A DNA stretch of 64,000 bases from Candidatus Omnitrophota bacterium. GTDB lineage: Bacteria > Ratteibacteria > UBA8468 > B48-G9 > DTJG01. Made by a program: the position numbers and the translations under genes. Location: NCBI GenBank assembly GCA_023818965.1, contig JAMWCD010000006.1:141475-205474 (forward strand). Reading direction: 5' to 3'. The notes beneath the pieces were generated by a model. The model worked only from the letters and a program-made list of their open reading frames with translations, was not told the origin of the DNA and ran no database searches. This document shows positions 39,875 through 49,924 of the stretch, in pieces; positions within the stretch are counted from its first letter, which is position 1; every line of letters starts with the position of its first letter.

Positions 39875-41367
39875 ATTTTTATCCTTGTAAAAAGAATTTC
39901 CCTTTTTCCTGCTTTTGTACCCTCAGGTATTTTCATAACATCCTTATTTAAAATAATTTTATTTGCCACACTTTCTTCAATGTTAAGGATCTTCCATATT
40001 TTTTTTGATGTTTCGGGTATAAATGGATAAACAAGGAAAGAGATAATGGAAATTCCGGCAATACACTGAGATAGTGTATTCTTCGCTGAATCAATGGGTG
40101 CAGTCCATGGTTTTTCCTTATCAAGGAGCTTGTTAAATTCGCCCACCAGTTTCCAGATTTCAGTAAGTGCCTCAGAAAATGAAACATTTGTCATATAATG
40201 GTCAACATTTTTTATTGTGCTATCAATGGCTGTTTCTATATCAGAACTGATAAATCCAGAGGGTAAAATTCCATTGAATAACTTTTCAACAAGGTTTATG
40301 GTTCTGTTGACCAGATTTCCAAGGTCGTTTGCAAGATCACTGTTATATCTTTTGATAAATTTTTCTTCAGAATATTCACCATCAAGCCCAAATGGGACTT
40401 CTCTCAAGAGGAAATATCTGAATCCATCTACACCAAAACGGTCAATCAATTCAACCGGATTAATAACATTTCCTTTTGATTTTGACATTTTTTCACTGCC
40501 AACGGTCCACCACCCATGTGCAAAAATTTTCTCAGGAAGTTCCAATCCAAGAGCCATCAGTATTGCTGGCCAGATAATAGAATGAAATCTTAAAATATCT
40601 TTTCCTATCAACTGAACATCAGGAGGCCAGTATTTATTGGGTTTTCCATCAGCATAGTCAACACCTGTGAGATAATTCAAAAGTGCGTCAAACCATACAT
40701 AAATGGAATATTTTTCTTCTGTAGGCGATTCAATTCCCCAAACAGTATGCTGTCTTGTAATAGAAAGGTCTGTCAACCCCTGAGATATGAAGTTCGTAAC
40801 TTCTTCAAGACGAAATGGTGGCTGAATCATTTCAGGCTTTTTTTCAAGGTAAGAAAGAAGGGATTTTTCATATTTTGATAATCTGAAGAAGTATGATTTT
40901 TCCTTGAGTATTTTTACTTCCCTGCCACAGTCAGGACAGACAGGTTTTGATGGGTCAATCTTTGTCTTTGGTATAAAAAATTCACATGGTATACAGTAAT
41001 AACCTGCATATTCTCCCTGATAAATGTCTCCATTTTCCATCAGTTTCTTAAATACCTGTCTTACAGTATTTTGATGTTGAACTTCTGTGGTTCGAATAAA
41101 TCTTGAATATGAAATGCCGAGTTTTTCCCACATTTTTTTAAATATCTCTGACATCTGGTCAGAAAATTGCTGAACTGTCATTCCCTTTTTTTCAGCTGCC
41201 TGGGCAATCTTTTCGCCGTGTTCATCAGTTCCTGTAAGAAAGAAAACATCCTTTCCTGTAATTCTGTGATATCTTGAAAGACAATCAGCAGCAATTGTTG
41301 TGTAACAGTGTCCAATATGAGGTTGATCATTGATATAATAAATCGGTGTGGTGACATAGAATTTCAT
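39871..41367 (-). CDS. metG: Methionyl-tRNA synthetase
   Basis: A 498-aa class I synthetase of the short form, without the C-terminal tRNA-binding domain. HIGH is at 17-20 and KMSKSKGN at about 295. Two CxxC pairs in the connective domain (CIPC, CPDC) suggest bound zinc. It overlaps ricT and pyrH by four bases each. The placement of metG next to ricT (yaaT) resembles the grouping seen in Firmicutes. Confidence 0.97.
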   Translation of the reverse strand: MKFYVTTPIYYINDQPHIGHCYTTIAADCLSRYHRITGKDVFFLTGTDEHGEKIAQAAEKKGMTVQQFSDQMSEIFKKMWEKLGISYSRFIRTTEVQHQNTVRQVFKKLMENGDIYQGEYAGYYCIPCEFFIPKTKIDPSKPVCPDCGREVKILKEKSYFFRLSKYEKSLLSYLEKKPEMIQPPFRLEEVTNFISQGLTDLSITRQHTVWGIESPTEEKYSIYVWFDALLNYLTGVDYADGKPNKYWPPDVQLIGKDILRFHSIIWPAILMALGLELPEKIFAHGWWTVGSEKMSKSKGNVINPVELIDRFGVDGFRYFLLREVPFGLDGEYSEEKFIKRYNSDLANDLGNLVNRTINLVEKLFNGILPSGFISSDIETAIDSTIKNVDHYMTNVSFSEALTEIWKLVGEFNKLLDKEKPWTAPIDSAKNTLSQCIAGISIISFLVYPFIPETSKKIWKILNIEESVANKIILNKDVMKIPEGTKAGKREILFTRIKI

Positions 41368-42029
41368 TGTTCGCTCTCCTCATCTTCATACATTTTGCTT
41401 TCAAATATTAAACAACACATTAATCTTCCACACAGACCTGAAATTTTACTCATATCAAGGGGTAAATTCTGTGTTTTCACAAGTTTCATTGTAATGGGCT
41501 CGAAATCCTTTAAAAATCTATGACAGCAAATTTCCTGTCCACATATACCATAACCACCTTTGATTTTTGCTTCATCCCTTAATCCAATCTGTCTCATTTC
41601 AATTCTGCAGTTGAATATACTTGCAAGTTCCTTTACCAGTTTCCTGAAATCAATGCGTCCTGCAGCCCAGTAATAAAATGTTATGATTGTTCTGTCAAAG
41701 GAATATGTAACGTCAATGAGTTTCATCGGCAGATTTATTTCCTTGATTTTTTCATTACATATTCTGAATGCATCCTTTTTCAGTTGATCATTTTCCTTGA
41801 TAATTAGCATATCCTGTTCTGTAAGTTTTCTAATGATTCTACCTGAAATTGTTAGATTTGCATCCTGATGTGACGAATCGAGTACTGACCATACTCGAGC
41901 ATAGTCCTGGGTTCCCTTTGTAAATTCCACGATGCATAAATCACCTGGTTTGATTCCAGAAGATTCTTCCCCTTTTACAAAACAGGGTTTTTCAACTTTT
42001 CTTACCTGTATTTCAAAGATTTTTTCCAT
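41364..42029 (-). CDS. ricT: PSP1-domain protein, RicT/YaaT family
   Basis: 221 aa from ATG 42029, with GAGGA about nine bases upstream. The PSP1 domain holds two C-x4-CC motifs (C163/168/169 and C200/205/206), the pattern of Bacillus RicT, which is part of an Fe-S complex that promotes mRNA maturation by RNase Y. Conserved KGGYGICGQEICCHRFL and GLCGRLMCCL support the family. The function in this lineage is inferred from family only. Confidence 0.9.
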   Translation of the reverse strand: MEKIFEIQVRKVEKPCFVKGEESSGIKPGDLCIVEFTKGTQDYARVWSVLDSSHQDANLTISGRIIRKLTEQDMLIIKENDQLKKDAFRICNEKIKEINLPMKLIDVTYSFDRTIITFYYWAAGRIDFRKLVKELASIFNCRIEMRQIGLRDEAKIKGGYGICGQEICCHRFLKDFEPITMKLVKTQNLPLDMSKISGLCGRLMCCLIFESKMYEDEESEQ

Positions 42030-43848
42030 TTTTGTATTCCTCAATTATTCTAACTTCGTCCTTACTGCTGGGTGGAAGTTTTTCACTCCGTTCAATATAA
42101 ATTTTTGCAAGTTCATCCTTACCGATTTTTTTATAAAACAATCCAATTTCAAGATTATAAAGTGATTTTGATGGATAACATTCAATCATTTGCACAAATT
42201 CTTTTTCTGCCTCTTCAAATCTTCCGATGGCTTCAAGCATTTCAGCAAGAGCCCTGTGATATCGGGCTGAAAAAGGATTCAATGTTACAGCTTTTTTATA
42301 ACCATCAATGGCTTTTTCAGCAAATTCAATGTTTTTTGTTTGAAAATAGGCAAATTTAAATATTTGACCCTGCATAAAAAATGCTTCAGGTTCAGGAAAT
42401 ATGTTACCTGCATATTCCAGAGCCTGAATTGGGTTATCTCGATATTTACCTTCTTCTATGTCTCCTATGATTTTTTCCACTCGCCATGATTTAAATTCAA
42501 CTACACCTGATATAAAGGACAAAAATATCATACTTCCTGCAAGCAATTTTGTCAATTTACGTAATGGTTGGTCTGTAATAACTGGATGCGATTCTATCAG
42601 TCCCACAAATGCAAATAATATGACAGTGATTGCTGCATTTTGATAATGAAAATCAACCATGAAATGGAGAAATGTTGCAATTGTTGCAAAAGTAAAACCA
42701 GCAAATAATGGTTCTTTTGAGTAGAGAAAATTGTTAATGTTTCTTTTAACGAAGTAAAAACATGTCAACAGGAAAATAATGCATCCAATGATACCTGTGC
42801 AGGAAATTATTTCGAAAAAAAGATTATGTGCGTATTTTGCTTCCATTGCCCCTGGAATTTTGAATTTTAAATAGAATTGAGAAAAATTTCCAGGACCAAT
42901 GCCTGTAAGATAATGGTTTTTGAATACGGATATTGCTGATGACCAGTAATTCATTCTGTCTGTCAATGAACTGATTTTTGGTAAAAAACCATACTTAATA
43001 CCTGCAATAACCATAAAAGTACTAACGATGAAAACTATTGCACATGTTTGAAGATAAAGTTTCTTTGGTACAATGAAAAACAGTAGCATTAAAAATGAAA
43101 TCAGAAGAAAGCAAAACCATCCACCCATTGATTCTGTGGCTGCAAAAACAGGTAATATTGCAGCAAGAACAATGCCATTGAAAATTTTTAGAGGCAAGGA
43201 TGAACTTGAAAGAATTGAAAAAAACACAACAGGATAAAGCATTAAAAGATAGCCAGCAAAGGTATTTGGATAAACAAATGTTGAAAAAATTCTGTTGCTT
43301 GCCATTCGGTCAATATATGTTTCGGGCATATTTTTTATCATCTCAGGATGTTGCATTATTGTTTGTCTTGTAATTTCAAGTCCCCAGAAATATTGATAAA
43401 TACCATAGGCAGCAATTAAGCCAAGTGTTAAAATACTTATGAAACTTACAATCTTAAAATCTTTTTCAGAGAAATTTGTTTTGAAAAGAACCCAGATTGC
43501 AAAAAGGGTGAGCAAATATGAACATTCTTTTATTACCACATACCACAGATTCCAGAAAAATAGAAGTCCTGCAAAACAGTAAATGATAAAAATGAAGAAA
43601 AAAAACTGACCAGGTGAGAAGATTAATGTTTTTCTGTTTATAAAGATTGAAATTGTTAGAAGCACAAAAATTGATATACTGAACATATGATTAAAACCAG
43701 GATACGCAAATCCATCAAAAAATGGTCTGAGAAAAAGGAAAACAATAAGGATGCCCTTAATGAAAGTAAGTGGAGAAAGGACATTGCTGCTGTTTAAAAC
43801 TTTTATGTCTTTTTTTTCAACAATCTGTTTCTTTTTGTCTTTTTTCAT
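42013..43848 (-). CDS. O-antigen ligase/polymerase-like membrane protein with TPR tail
   Basis: 611 aa. About twelve hydrophobic spans (residues ~20-430) carry the Wzy/WaaL-type region around GIGPGNFSQFYLKFKIPGAMEAKYAHN, whose AHN-L pattern is typical of the O-antigen ligase superfamily. The last ~150 residues form TPR-like helices (AIDGYKKAVTLNPFSARYHRALAEMLEAIGRFEEAEKE region). It may ligate or polymerise lipid-linked glycans outside the membrane. I chose ATG 43848; TTG 43860 also lacks an SD. It overlaps pyrD by 32 bases, odd company for a glycan enzyme. Confidence 0.8.
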   Translation of the reverse strand: MKKDKKKQIVEKKDIKVLNSSNVLSPLTFIKGILIVFLFLRPFFDGFAYPGFNHMFSISIFVLLTISIFINRKTLIFSPGQFFFFIFIIYCFAGLLFFWNLWYVVIKECSYLLTLFAIWVLFKTNFSEKDFKIVSFISILTLGLIAAYGIYQYFWGLEITRQTIMQHPEMIKNMPETYIDRMASNRIFSTFVYPNTFAGYLLMLYPVVFFSILSSSSLPLKIFNGIVLAAILPVFAATESMGGWFCFLLISFLMLLFFIVPKKLYLQTCAIVFIVSTFMVIAGIKYGFLPKISSLTDRMNYWSSAISVFKNHYLTGIGPGNFSQFYLKFKIPGAMEAKYAHNLFFEIISCTGIIGCIIFLLTCFYFVKRNINNFLYSKEPLFAGFTFATIATFLHFMVDFHYQNAAITVILFAFVGLIESHPVITDQPLRKLTKLLAGSMIFLSFISGVVEFKSWRVEKIIGDIEEGKYRDNPIQALEYAGNIFPEPEAFFMQGQIFKFAYFQTKNIEFAEKAIDGYKKAVTLNPFSARYHRALAEMLEAIGRFEEAEKEFVQMIECYPSKSLYNLEIGLFYKKIGKDELAKIYIERSEKLPPSSKDEVRIIEEYKNGKNL

Positions 43849-44740
43849 TATACAGGCCAATGATTGATTGTAAATTTGTGTGGTTTGTTTTTAAATAATC
43901 AATAAGGAATTTGCAAATTTTCATCGGCAGTTCTGGATTAATTATCAAAAATGTACCCAGTCCTATTGCTGAAGCACCTGCAAAAATCATTTCAAGTGCT
44001 CTTTTTTCTGAACTTATCCCACCAACACCTATGATAGGAATAGAGACCTTTTGATAAAGTTCATATACAGCCCTTAATGCCATGGGAAAAATCATACTGC
44101 CAGACACTCCACCAGTATACATTTTTTTATTGTTCCAATCATAATATAAACCCTTGTATGTATTTACAGCACATAAAATGTCTGCACCTGCCTCTTCTGC
44201 TGCAATGCCTGTTTCGCAAATATCTCTAACATTAGGACTTAATTTTGCAATGATAATTTTATCGGTAATCTTTTTTGCTTTTTTTATGATGTTGAAAGTA
44301 GAGCGAGGGTCTTCTGAAATGATTTTTGATGTTTTTATATTCGGACAGGATAAATTCAATTCAAATGCACTGATTCCATTTTTCCTGTCAAGGAACTCAA
44401 TACATTTCAATATATCCTCAGGACTTTTCCCACCAACACTTACAATGATAGGTTTTTTTAATTTTTTCAAACAGCTCAGTTTTTCACTGGCAAAACATCT
44501 GACACCAATATTTTGAAGTCCAATACTGTTCATTAAACCATTTTCAAACTCCCATATTCTTGGTGGTGGATTTCCCTGTGTTTGTTCCCATGTAAGTGTT
44601 TTTGTAATGATTGCACCAAGAAATTTATAATCAGTCACATCCTGAAGTTCATCTCCATAACCAAATGTTCCGCTGGCAGGTAGTACCGGTGTATCAAGCA
44701 CAAGTTTCCCGAGTTTAATTTTCAATTGCTTTAAGTCCAT
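43817..44740 (-). CDS. pyrD: Dihydroorotate dehydrogenase, class 1B catalytic subunit
   Basis: 307 aa, FMN-binding TIM barrel. The catalytic Cys lies in ELNLSCPN; the FMN/phosphate sites include AKLSPNVRDI and IPIIGVGGISS. Class 1B enzymes pair with PyrK and pass electrons to NAD+. Its start overlaps pyrK by ten bases, which supports the heterotetramer. Confidence 0.96.
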   Translation of the reverse strand: MDLKQLKIKLGKLVLDTPVLPASGTFGYGDELQDVTDYKFLGAIITKTLTWEQTQGNPPPRIWEFENGLMNSIGLQNIGVRCFASEKLSCLKKLKKPIIVSVGGKSPEDILKCIEFLDRKNGISAFELNLSCPNIKTSKIISEDPRSTFNIIKKAKKITDKIIIAKLSPNVRDICETGIAAEEAGADILCAVNTYKGLYYDWNNKKMYTGGVSGSMIFPMALRAVYELYQKVSIPIIGVGGISSEKRALEMIFAGASAIGLGTFLIINPELPMKICKFLIDYLKTNHTNLQSIIGLYNEKRQKETDC

Positions 44741-45486
44741 TTGATTTCTCTATGGTCGAAAACAGGTCCATCCCTGCACACTCTTTTATATCCGTTTATG
44801 GTCTCAGTGACACAGCCCTGACATACACCAAGTCCACAGAACATGATATTTTCAAGAGAAACATATGCCTCAATATTATTGTTCCTGCATATTTCACTGA
44901 GTGCCTTTAGCATTTGATATGGTCCTGCGGCAAAAACAATATCTGTTTTTTCATTGTTAAGTTTTCTTTCAAACATTTCCACAACAGTTAATTTTTCTCC
45001 ATCACTTCCGTCATCAGTAGAAATGAATTTTTTATAATCTCCTTTCGGTAAAAGGAAATCAAGCAAATGTCCTTTATCCCTTGCTCCATAGAAAAATTTA
45101 AAATTCATTTTTTCTGAAATTAGTTGCGAAGCCAGAAAAAGTAATGGTGCAAGACCCATTCCACCAGCAACAAGAGAAATTTCTTTTTTTCTGTCAGGCA
45201 AAGGGAAATTATTCCCAACCGGTCCAACAATATCAAGGTATTGCCCTTTTGATATCTCTGAAAGCTTTTTTGTGCCTTTTCCTTTTATTTCAAAAAGTAT
45301 TCGTACTGAATTTTCTGTACATCCTGCGATGGATAATGGTCTGCGTATAAATGCTCCACCTGTCAGAATATGAAGGAATTGTCCTGGTCGTGGAAATGGA
45401 GTAAGATCGTTTTCAAGAAATAATTCAACGAATTTTTCTTTATAAATTTTTTTTGATAATACCTGCATGATTTTGTGTTTTTTCAT
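44731..45486 (-). CDS. pyrK: Dihydroorotate dehydrogenase electron-transfer subunit
   Basis: 251 aa from ATG 45486, which overlaps the uppP stop as ATGA; upstream codons belong to uppP in another frame. The FAD domain has FIRRPLSIAG, the NAD site GGMGLAPLLFLA, and the C-terminus has four cysteines for a [2Fe-2S] cluster (FCGLGVCQGCVTE plus a later Cys). It works with PyrD, encoded next. Confidence 0.96.
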   Translation of the reverse strand: MKKHKIMQVLSKKIYKEKFVELFLENDLTPFPRPGQFLHILTGGAFIRRPLSIAGCTENSVRILFEIKGKGTKKLSEISKGQYLDIVGPVGNNFPLPDRKKEISLVAGGMGLAPLLFLASQLISEKMNFKFFYGARDKGHLLDFLLPKGDYKKFISTDDGSDGEKLTVVEMFERKLNNEKTDIVFAAGPYQMLKALSEICRNNNIEAYVSLENIMFCGLGVCQGCVTETINGYKRVCRDGPVFDHREIKWT

Positions 45487-46253
45487 TGTTGTGCCAGTGT
45501 GATGAAACCTGCAATGATTGTATAAACTCCAAACCACTTCATTTTTGCTTTTTGAACTGCTTTTGAAAGTATCATCAGCGCAATATATCCTGATATAAAA
45601 CCTGATACACCTGCAATTAAACAGTCAATTGTAAAACTTCCCGACCCTTTCGCAAGTTCAAGAATAAAACCACCTGTAATCGTTAATATTCCGAGAAAAA
45701 AAGAAAATTCAAATGCCCTTTCAGGAGAAAAGCCCATGTTCCTTGCTGCTGTGATTGTTGCTCCTGAACGGGATATTCCTGGGAGTATTGCTATTGCCTG
45801 AAATATGCCAATGACAATGGCTGATAATAAATCGTTTGAATCAGTATTTCTTTTGTTTTTATTGAGAAGTTCGCCAGCAATCAGAATGATTCCATTAATA
45901 ATCCAGCAATACCCAAGAACAGTCAAGGTTGCTATTTTTTCGATATATGAATCAAACAGTATTCCCAGAATAGCAGCAGGGATTGATGCAATGATTAAAT
46001 TTTTCCATAGAAGATGTTCCTTGCGATATTCAGGACTATTCAGATTTACCAGAGACACAAGCATTTTTTTGATTCTTTTCCTGAAATAAAGAACAATGGA
46101 AATCACTGTGCCCATGTGAACAGAAATCCATAAAGGCAGCTGATATCCAGGAATCAATGACATCTTTCCTGCATATAAAATATGACCCGAACTGCTGACA
46201 GGAAGAAATTCTGTAATTCCCTGCAGTATTCCAATTAATATCGCATCAATCAT
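45483..46253 (-). CDS. uppP: Undecaprenyl-diphosphatase (UppP/BacA)
   Basis: A 256-aa membrane enzyme that regenerates undecaprenyl phosphate from the diphosphate, the carrier for peptidoglycan and surface glycans. Both family motifs are present: QGITEFLPVSSSGH (~11-24) and LPGISRSGATIT (~155-166). It is the first gene of the minus-strand operon, transcribed away from the glycan cluster that uses the same carrier. Confidence 0.97.
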   Translation of the reverse strand: MIDAILIGILQGITEFLPVSSSGHILYAGKMSLIPGYQLPLWISVHMGTVISIVLYFRKRIKKMLVSLVNLNSPEYRKEHLLWKNLIIASIPAAILGILFDSYIEKIATLTVLGYCWIINGIILIAGELLNKNKRNTDSNDLLSAIVIGIFQAIAILPGISRSGATITAARNMGFSPERAFEFSFFLGILTITGGFILELAKGSGSFTIDCLIAGVSGFISGYIALMILSKAVQKAKMKWFGVYTIIAGFITLAQQ

Positions 46254-46302
46254 TGTTTATATATTTTACCACAGAAATCGTCATACCACTGACCTGGAAA
46301 TT

Positions 46303-46330
46303 TTGAGTTGTTCTGTTTGTATATTATGAT
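46303..46330 (+). promoter_or_regulatory. Candidate promoter for the glycan cluster
   Basis: TTGAGT (46303-46308), a 16-base spacer and TATGAT (46325-46330). The expected transcription start (about 46337) coincides with the ATG of the first gene, which has no SD, so the message may be leaderless. The boxes are imperfect in this AT-rich sequence. Confidence 0.4.
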
Positions 46331-46336
46331 ATTATT

Positions 46337-47008
46337 ATGAAAATTTCAGTGTTGATACCCGCATACAATGAACAGGAAACGATTGCTGAGGTTTTGAAAA
46401 AAATTTCATCCCTACCATTTGAAAAAGAAATTATTGTTGTTGATGATGGTTCAACAGATTCAACTTACCAAATCTTAAAAGCAGAATCTTCCAGGTTTGA
46501 AAATCTTTGTATAGTCAGGCATAAACAGAATAAAGGTAAAGGGGCAGCCATCAGAACAGGGATTAAAGTTGCGACAGGAGATTACATTGTGATTCAGGAT
46601 GCAGACCTTGAACTTGATCCGTTTGATATTTTAAAATTGATTGATGCTATTGATAAAGATCACAAGGTTATATATGGTTCAAGGTTTCTCACAAGGAAAA
46701 AAATACCACTGATCAGTTTACTTGCAAACAAATTTTTGACACTATTGACAAACATTTTTTTTGGTTCGCATCTTACTGATATGGAAACATGTTACAAATT
46801 ATGTTCAAGCGAAATCCTGAAGGGTCTTAAATTGAAATCAGATGGTTTTGAGATTGAACCTGAAATCACATGCAAAATTCTAAAAAAGGGAAACAAAATC
46901 AAAGAAGTTTCTATTTCTTATAATCCGAGAAAAAAAGGTAAAAAGATTGGTTGGATTGATGGTTTTAAGGCAATTTTTACCATCATAAAATACAGGATTT
47001 ATGATTAA
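46337..47008 (+). CDS. GT2 glycosyltransferase, polyprenyl-phosphate sugar synthase-like
   Basis: 223 aa with a GT-A fold like dolichyl-phosphate mannose synthase: IPAYNEQETIAEVL at the start, nucleotide-binding VVDDGSTD, GKGAAIRTG and the DADLE metal motif (QDADLELDP). It has no C-terminal membrane spans. It probably loads a sugar onto polyprenyl phosphate for the membrane transferases next door; its sugar is unknown. It overlaps the next gene by eight bases. Confidence 0.88.
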   Translation: MKISVLIPAYNEQETIAEVLKKISSLPFEKEIIVVDDGSTDSTYQILKAESSRFENLCIVRHKQNKGKGAAIRTGIKVATGDYIVIQDADLELDPFDILKLIDAIDKDHKVIYGSRFLTRKKIPLISLLANKFLTLLTNIFFGSHLTDMETCYKLCSSEILKGLKLKSDGFEIEPEITCKILKKGNKIKEVSISYNPRKKGKKIGWIDGFKAIFTIIKYRIYD

Positions 47009-48710
47009 AAAATTTTATCTTGCAATATTGATACTTGTGGGACTATTGTTTCATACTAAAGGAATAAACTGGGGAATTCCTGACAGGGAAAGAATTGATC
47101 TTGTTTTTGGAGATGAAGAAGTTCTTGATGCCTTTCTAAATCCTATGCTAAGTACACATGAGGAAATTAGAGAGATGCAGGTTTATTATGGTGCTCCTTA
47201 CAAACTCGATTATAACCCTGAAGAAAAAATTGTTGTTGATGTAAAAAAGAAAAAGATTGTTATTTCAAAAGAAATGGTGAATACTTTAAGAAGTTATCTT
47301 TTTCGTTCATATGGTGCGGATGAACAGGCTGCGATTGCCAGTTTAAGTAAAATGGATCCATCAAAACATAATTTTAATCCTCATTTTTTTGAATACGGTG
47401 GTGTATATCTTTATCCCCTTGGTGCTTTTTTGAAGGGATGTTCTATTTTCAAAATTGTTAATCTTAAATCTGATAGGGCTTTTTATTTGAAAAATCCTGA
47501 AGAAATTGGAAAATTATATATTCTGTCACGATTGTTTGGTGCTATTGTTTTTATTCTTTCTGCCATTGTTTTCTTTTTCCTTTCAAGAAAGATTTCAAAA
47601 AACATACACTTAGCGTTTTTATCGAGTTTACTGTTTGTTGTTACACCTGTTTTTGTTCTCTGGTCTCACTATTTAAAGCCATATACCTTCGGATTGTTCT
47701 GGGTTATAGTGACCTTTTATGGAATCATTAACTTTTTTGAAAATAGGAAAACTGGATGGCTTATATTTTCTTCAGTTTTTGCAGGTCTTTCAATGGGAAC
47801 TTTACTTTCTTATGGTTACATATTTTTTACATGCATCTGTGTAATCTTTTTAACTTCAAAAAACTTTACAGAACTTCTGAAAAATCTTGTTCTATCAGTT
47901 TTCTTTTTTTTGTTTGCCTATTTTATTACAAATCCTTATGCAATTATATCCTGGAAAGAGTTCACAAACGAGATGTTTTACATTCAATCATACTGGAAAG
48001 GTTCTGCAAGTTTTGAAAATCTTAAATATTTTTTGACTGTTTCATTAGGATACGGGCTTGGTAAAGGAATCCTGCTTCTTTTGATATTTTGCTTGATTTT
48101 ATGTTTTATAAAACGAGAAAAAATTTTTTTCATACTTTTCTTCAGTTTAATTCCAGGATTTCTGTACTTGGGACTTACGACTGGTAAATGGGTACATTAT
48201 GCCTTTATTGTTTATCCGTATTTATTTCTGTTTTTACTATTCGGTTTAACAAAGATAAAACATCAGTTTTCTGTTTTTCTGATTTTGCCTGTCTTAGTAT
48301 GGACTATGATATTTACTTTTGCTTATCTTAATCTTTTTTCTGGAGAAAACATTCGTACTTCTGCAGGAAGATGGATTAATGAAAATATTCCTGAAAAATC
48401 AGAAATTGGTATTCTTGAAGCACCCTCACCATGGAGAACACCACCATTTCAATTTTTGAAATATAATATATTGATAGGTGCATCAAGACAAACAATAAAA
48501 AAATCAGAATATTTCATTGTCAGTGAATACCAGTGGGTCAGAGGAGGGTCTTTGCTGGAAATAAAAGAAATGTTAAAGGGTTATAACCTTATTAAGGAAT
48601 TCAGAAAGGATGCGAAGTCTTTTAAATGGGTTTTTCCAAATCCTGAAAAAATTCCTTATGACTGGTGTCATCCAAATCCTGTGATTTTGATATGGAAAAA
48701 AAAGACATAA
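47001..48710 (+). CDS. PMT/ArnT-like membrane glycosyltransferase (paralogue 1)
   Basis: 569 aa. A signal-anchor span is followed by a ~120-residue external segment, then about ten spans and a soluble C-terminal domain (WINENIPEKSEIG, then YFIVSEY). The acidic DE motif (YGADEQAA, ~112) before FNPHFFEY corresponds to the catalytic HPDE of lipid-linked sugar transferases. It would transfer a sugar from polyprenyl phosphate outside the membrane. It is related over its length to the genes at 49914 and 61818. Confidence 0.8.
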   Translation: MIKKFYLAILILVGLLFHTKGINWGIPDRERIDLVFGDEEVLDAFLNPMLSTHEEIREMQVYYGAPYKLDYNPEEKIVVDVKKKKIVISKEMVNTLRSYLFRSYGADEQAAIASLSKMDPSKHNFNPHFFEYGGVYLYPLGAFLKGCSIFKIVNLKSDRAFYLKNPEEIGKLYILSRLFGAIVFILSAIVFFFLSRKISKNIHLAFLSSLLFVVTPVFVLWSHYLKPYTFGLFWVIVTFYGIINFFENRKTGWLIFSSVFAGLSMGTLLSYGYIFFTCICVIFLTSKNFTELLKNLVLSVFFFLFAYFITNPYAIISWKEFTNEMFYIQSYWKGSASFENLKYFLTVSLGYGLGKGILLLLIFCLILCFIKREKIFFILFFSLIPGFLYLGLTTGKWVHYAFIVYPYLFLFLLFGLTKIKHQFSVFLILPVLVWTMIFTFAYLNLFSGENIRTSAGRWINENIPEKSEIGILEAPSPWRTPPFQFLKYNILIGASRQTIKKSEYFIVSEYQWVRGGSLLEIKEMLKGYNLIKEFRKDAKSFKWVFPNPEKIPYDWCHPNPVILIWKKKT

Positions 48711-49924
48711 AAATTGTTCTTTTGATTTTTTTTGTTGCCTTAATTTTGAGGATTGGCTTTATTCTTACACTTGACAATTCAATTGATGTATGGGGTGATT
48801 GGTGGGATGAATTGGGATGGAAACTTGCCACAGGTCAGGGCTACTGGGTGAATAATCCATTTAATCCAGAAGGACAGATTTTTTATGCGTGGAGGCCACC
48901 ACTATTTCCTCTTTTGCTGGCGGGTATTTATTCTACTTTCGGACATAGTTATCTATCGGCAAAAATTTTTCTGGCAATTTTAAGTTCAATATCTTGCTTA
49001 CTGCTTTTTTTTGTAAGTAGAATTACTTTTTCATCCAGCAAGTATGCGATTATATCTGCTTTTGTTTATACCTTTTATCCCCCTGCAATTTTCTGGACAG
49101 GTTATCTTGCGCCAGTAACCTGTGAAATATTTCTTGTTTTGCTGGTTGTATTACTACTTCTGATTGCTGAAAGAAAAAGAGAACTTCTTTTATTTGCACT
49201 TTCAGGATTAGTTGTTGGACTTGGAGTTCTTACAAGGTCTCTTTTCATAATTTTCATTCCTGTTGTTTTCTTGTGGTTAATTTGCTTGCATGGGATTAAA
49301 TTCTCATTTTTTACAACAGCACTGTTTGCCCTTTTTTGTTTTTTAACTGTATCACCATGGATTATCAGGAACTATTATATTTATGGAAGATTTGTTTTGA
49401 GTTCAACGGAAGGAGGCATAGTTTGTTACATTGCTAATAATCCAAATTCAATAAAAGAAAATTCAGGATGTTGGGATCCAACTGGTAAAGATTTGAATTT
49501 GATGGCAGAGATCTCGCGAATGAATGAACTTGAGGTACAAAAATACTTTTATAAACTTGCCTTTGAGTTTATAAAGGAAAACCCATTGATTTATACAAAA
49601 CTTGTTATAGACAGGTTTTTTCGTTTCTGGAAGATTACACCACATACTTTTTCTGGACCTGGTGAAAATTACAAAAACTATCATGTGATTATTGCCTTTT
49701 TAACAAATCTTCCAATTTTTATTTTGGCATTAACAGGATTTTTATTTTCATTGAAAATATGGAGAAATTTTGTGTTGTATTATCTTATTGTTTTAATGTG
49801 GTCATTACCAATCATTTTGTTTTTTAAAACTGTAATAAGATATCGTGAACCATTAATGCCATTTATGATTATTCTTGCGATTAATGGTTTGAAAAATTTA
49901 AGAAAAGGGAAAAATGTTCAGTAA
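48692..49924 (+). CDS. Glycosyltransferase family 39-type membrane protein
   Basis: 410 aa, about ten spans. WGDWWDELGWKLATGQGYW (~30-48), with acidic residues at the first periplasmic loop, and AWRPPLFPLLLAG are hallmarks of PMT_2 proteins in glycan clusters. ATG 48692 lies within the end of the previous gene; no strong SD is visible. The sugar is unknown. The gene at 53023 is a paralogue. Confidence 0.8.
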   Translation: MEKKDIKIVLLIFFVALILRIGFILTLDNSIDVWGDWWDELGWKLATGQGYWVNNPFNPEGQIFYAWRPPLFPLLLAGIYSTFGHSYLSAKIFLAILSSISCLLLFFVSRITFSSSKYAIISAFVYTFYPPAIFWTGYLAPVTCEIFLVLLVVLLLLIAERKRELLLFALSGLVVGLGVLTRSLFIIFIPVVFLWLICLHGIKFSFFTTALFALFCFLTVSPWIIRNYYIYGRFVLSSTEGGIVCYIANNPNSIKENSGCWDPTGKDLNLMAEISRMNELEVQKYFYKLAFEFIKENPLIYTKLVIDRFFRFWKITPHTFSGPGENYKNYHVIIAFLTNLPIFILALTGFLFSLKIWRNFVLYYLIVLMWSLPIILFFKTVIRYREPLMPFMIILAINGLKNLRKGKNVQ

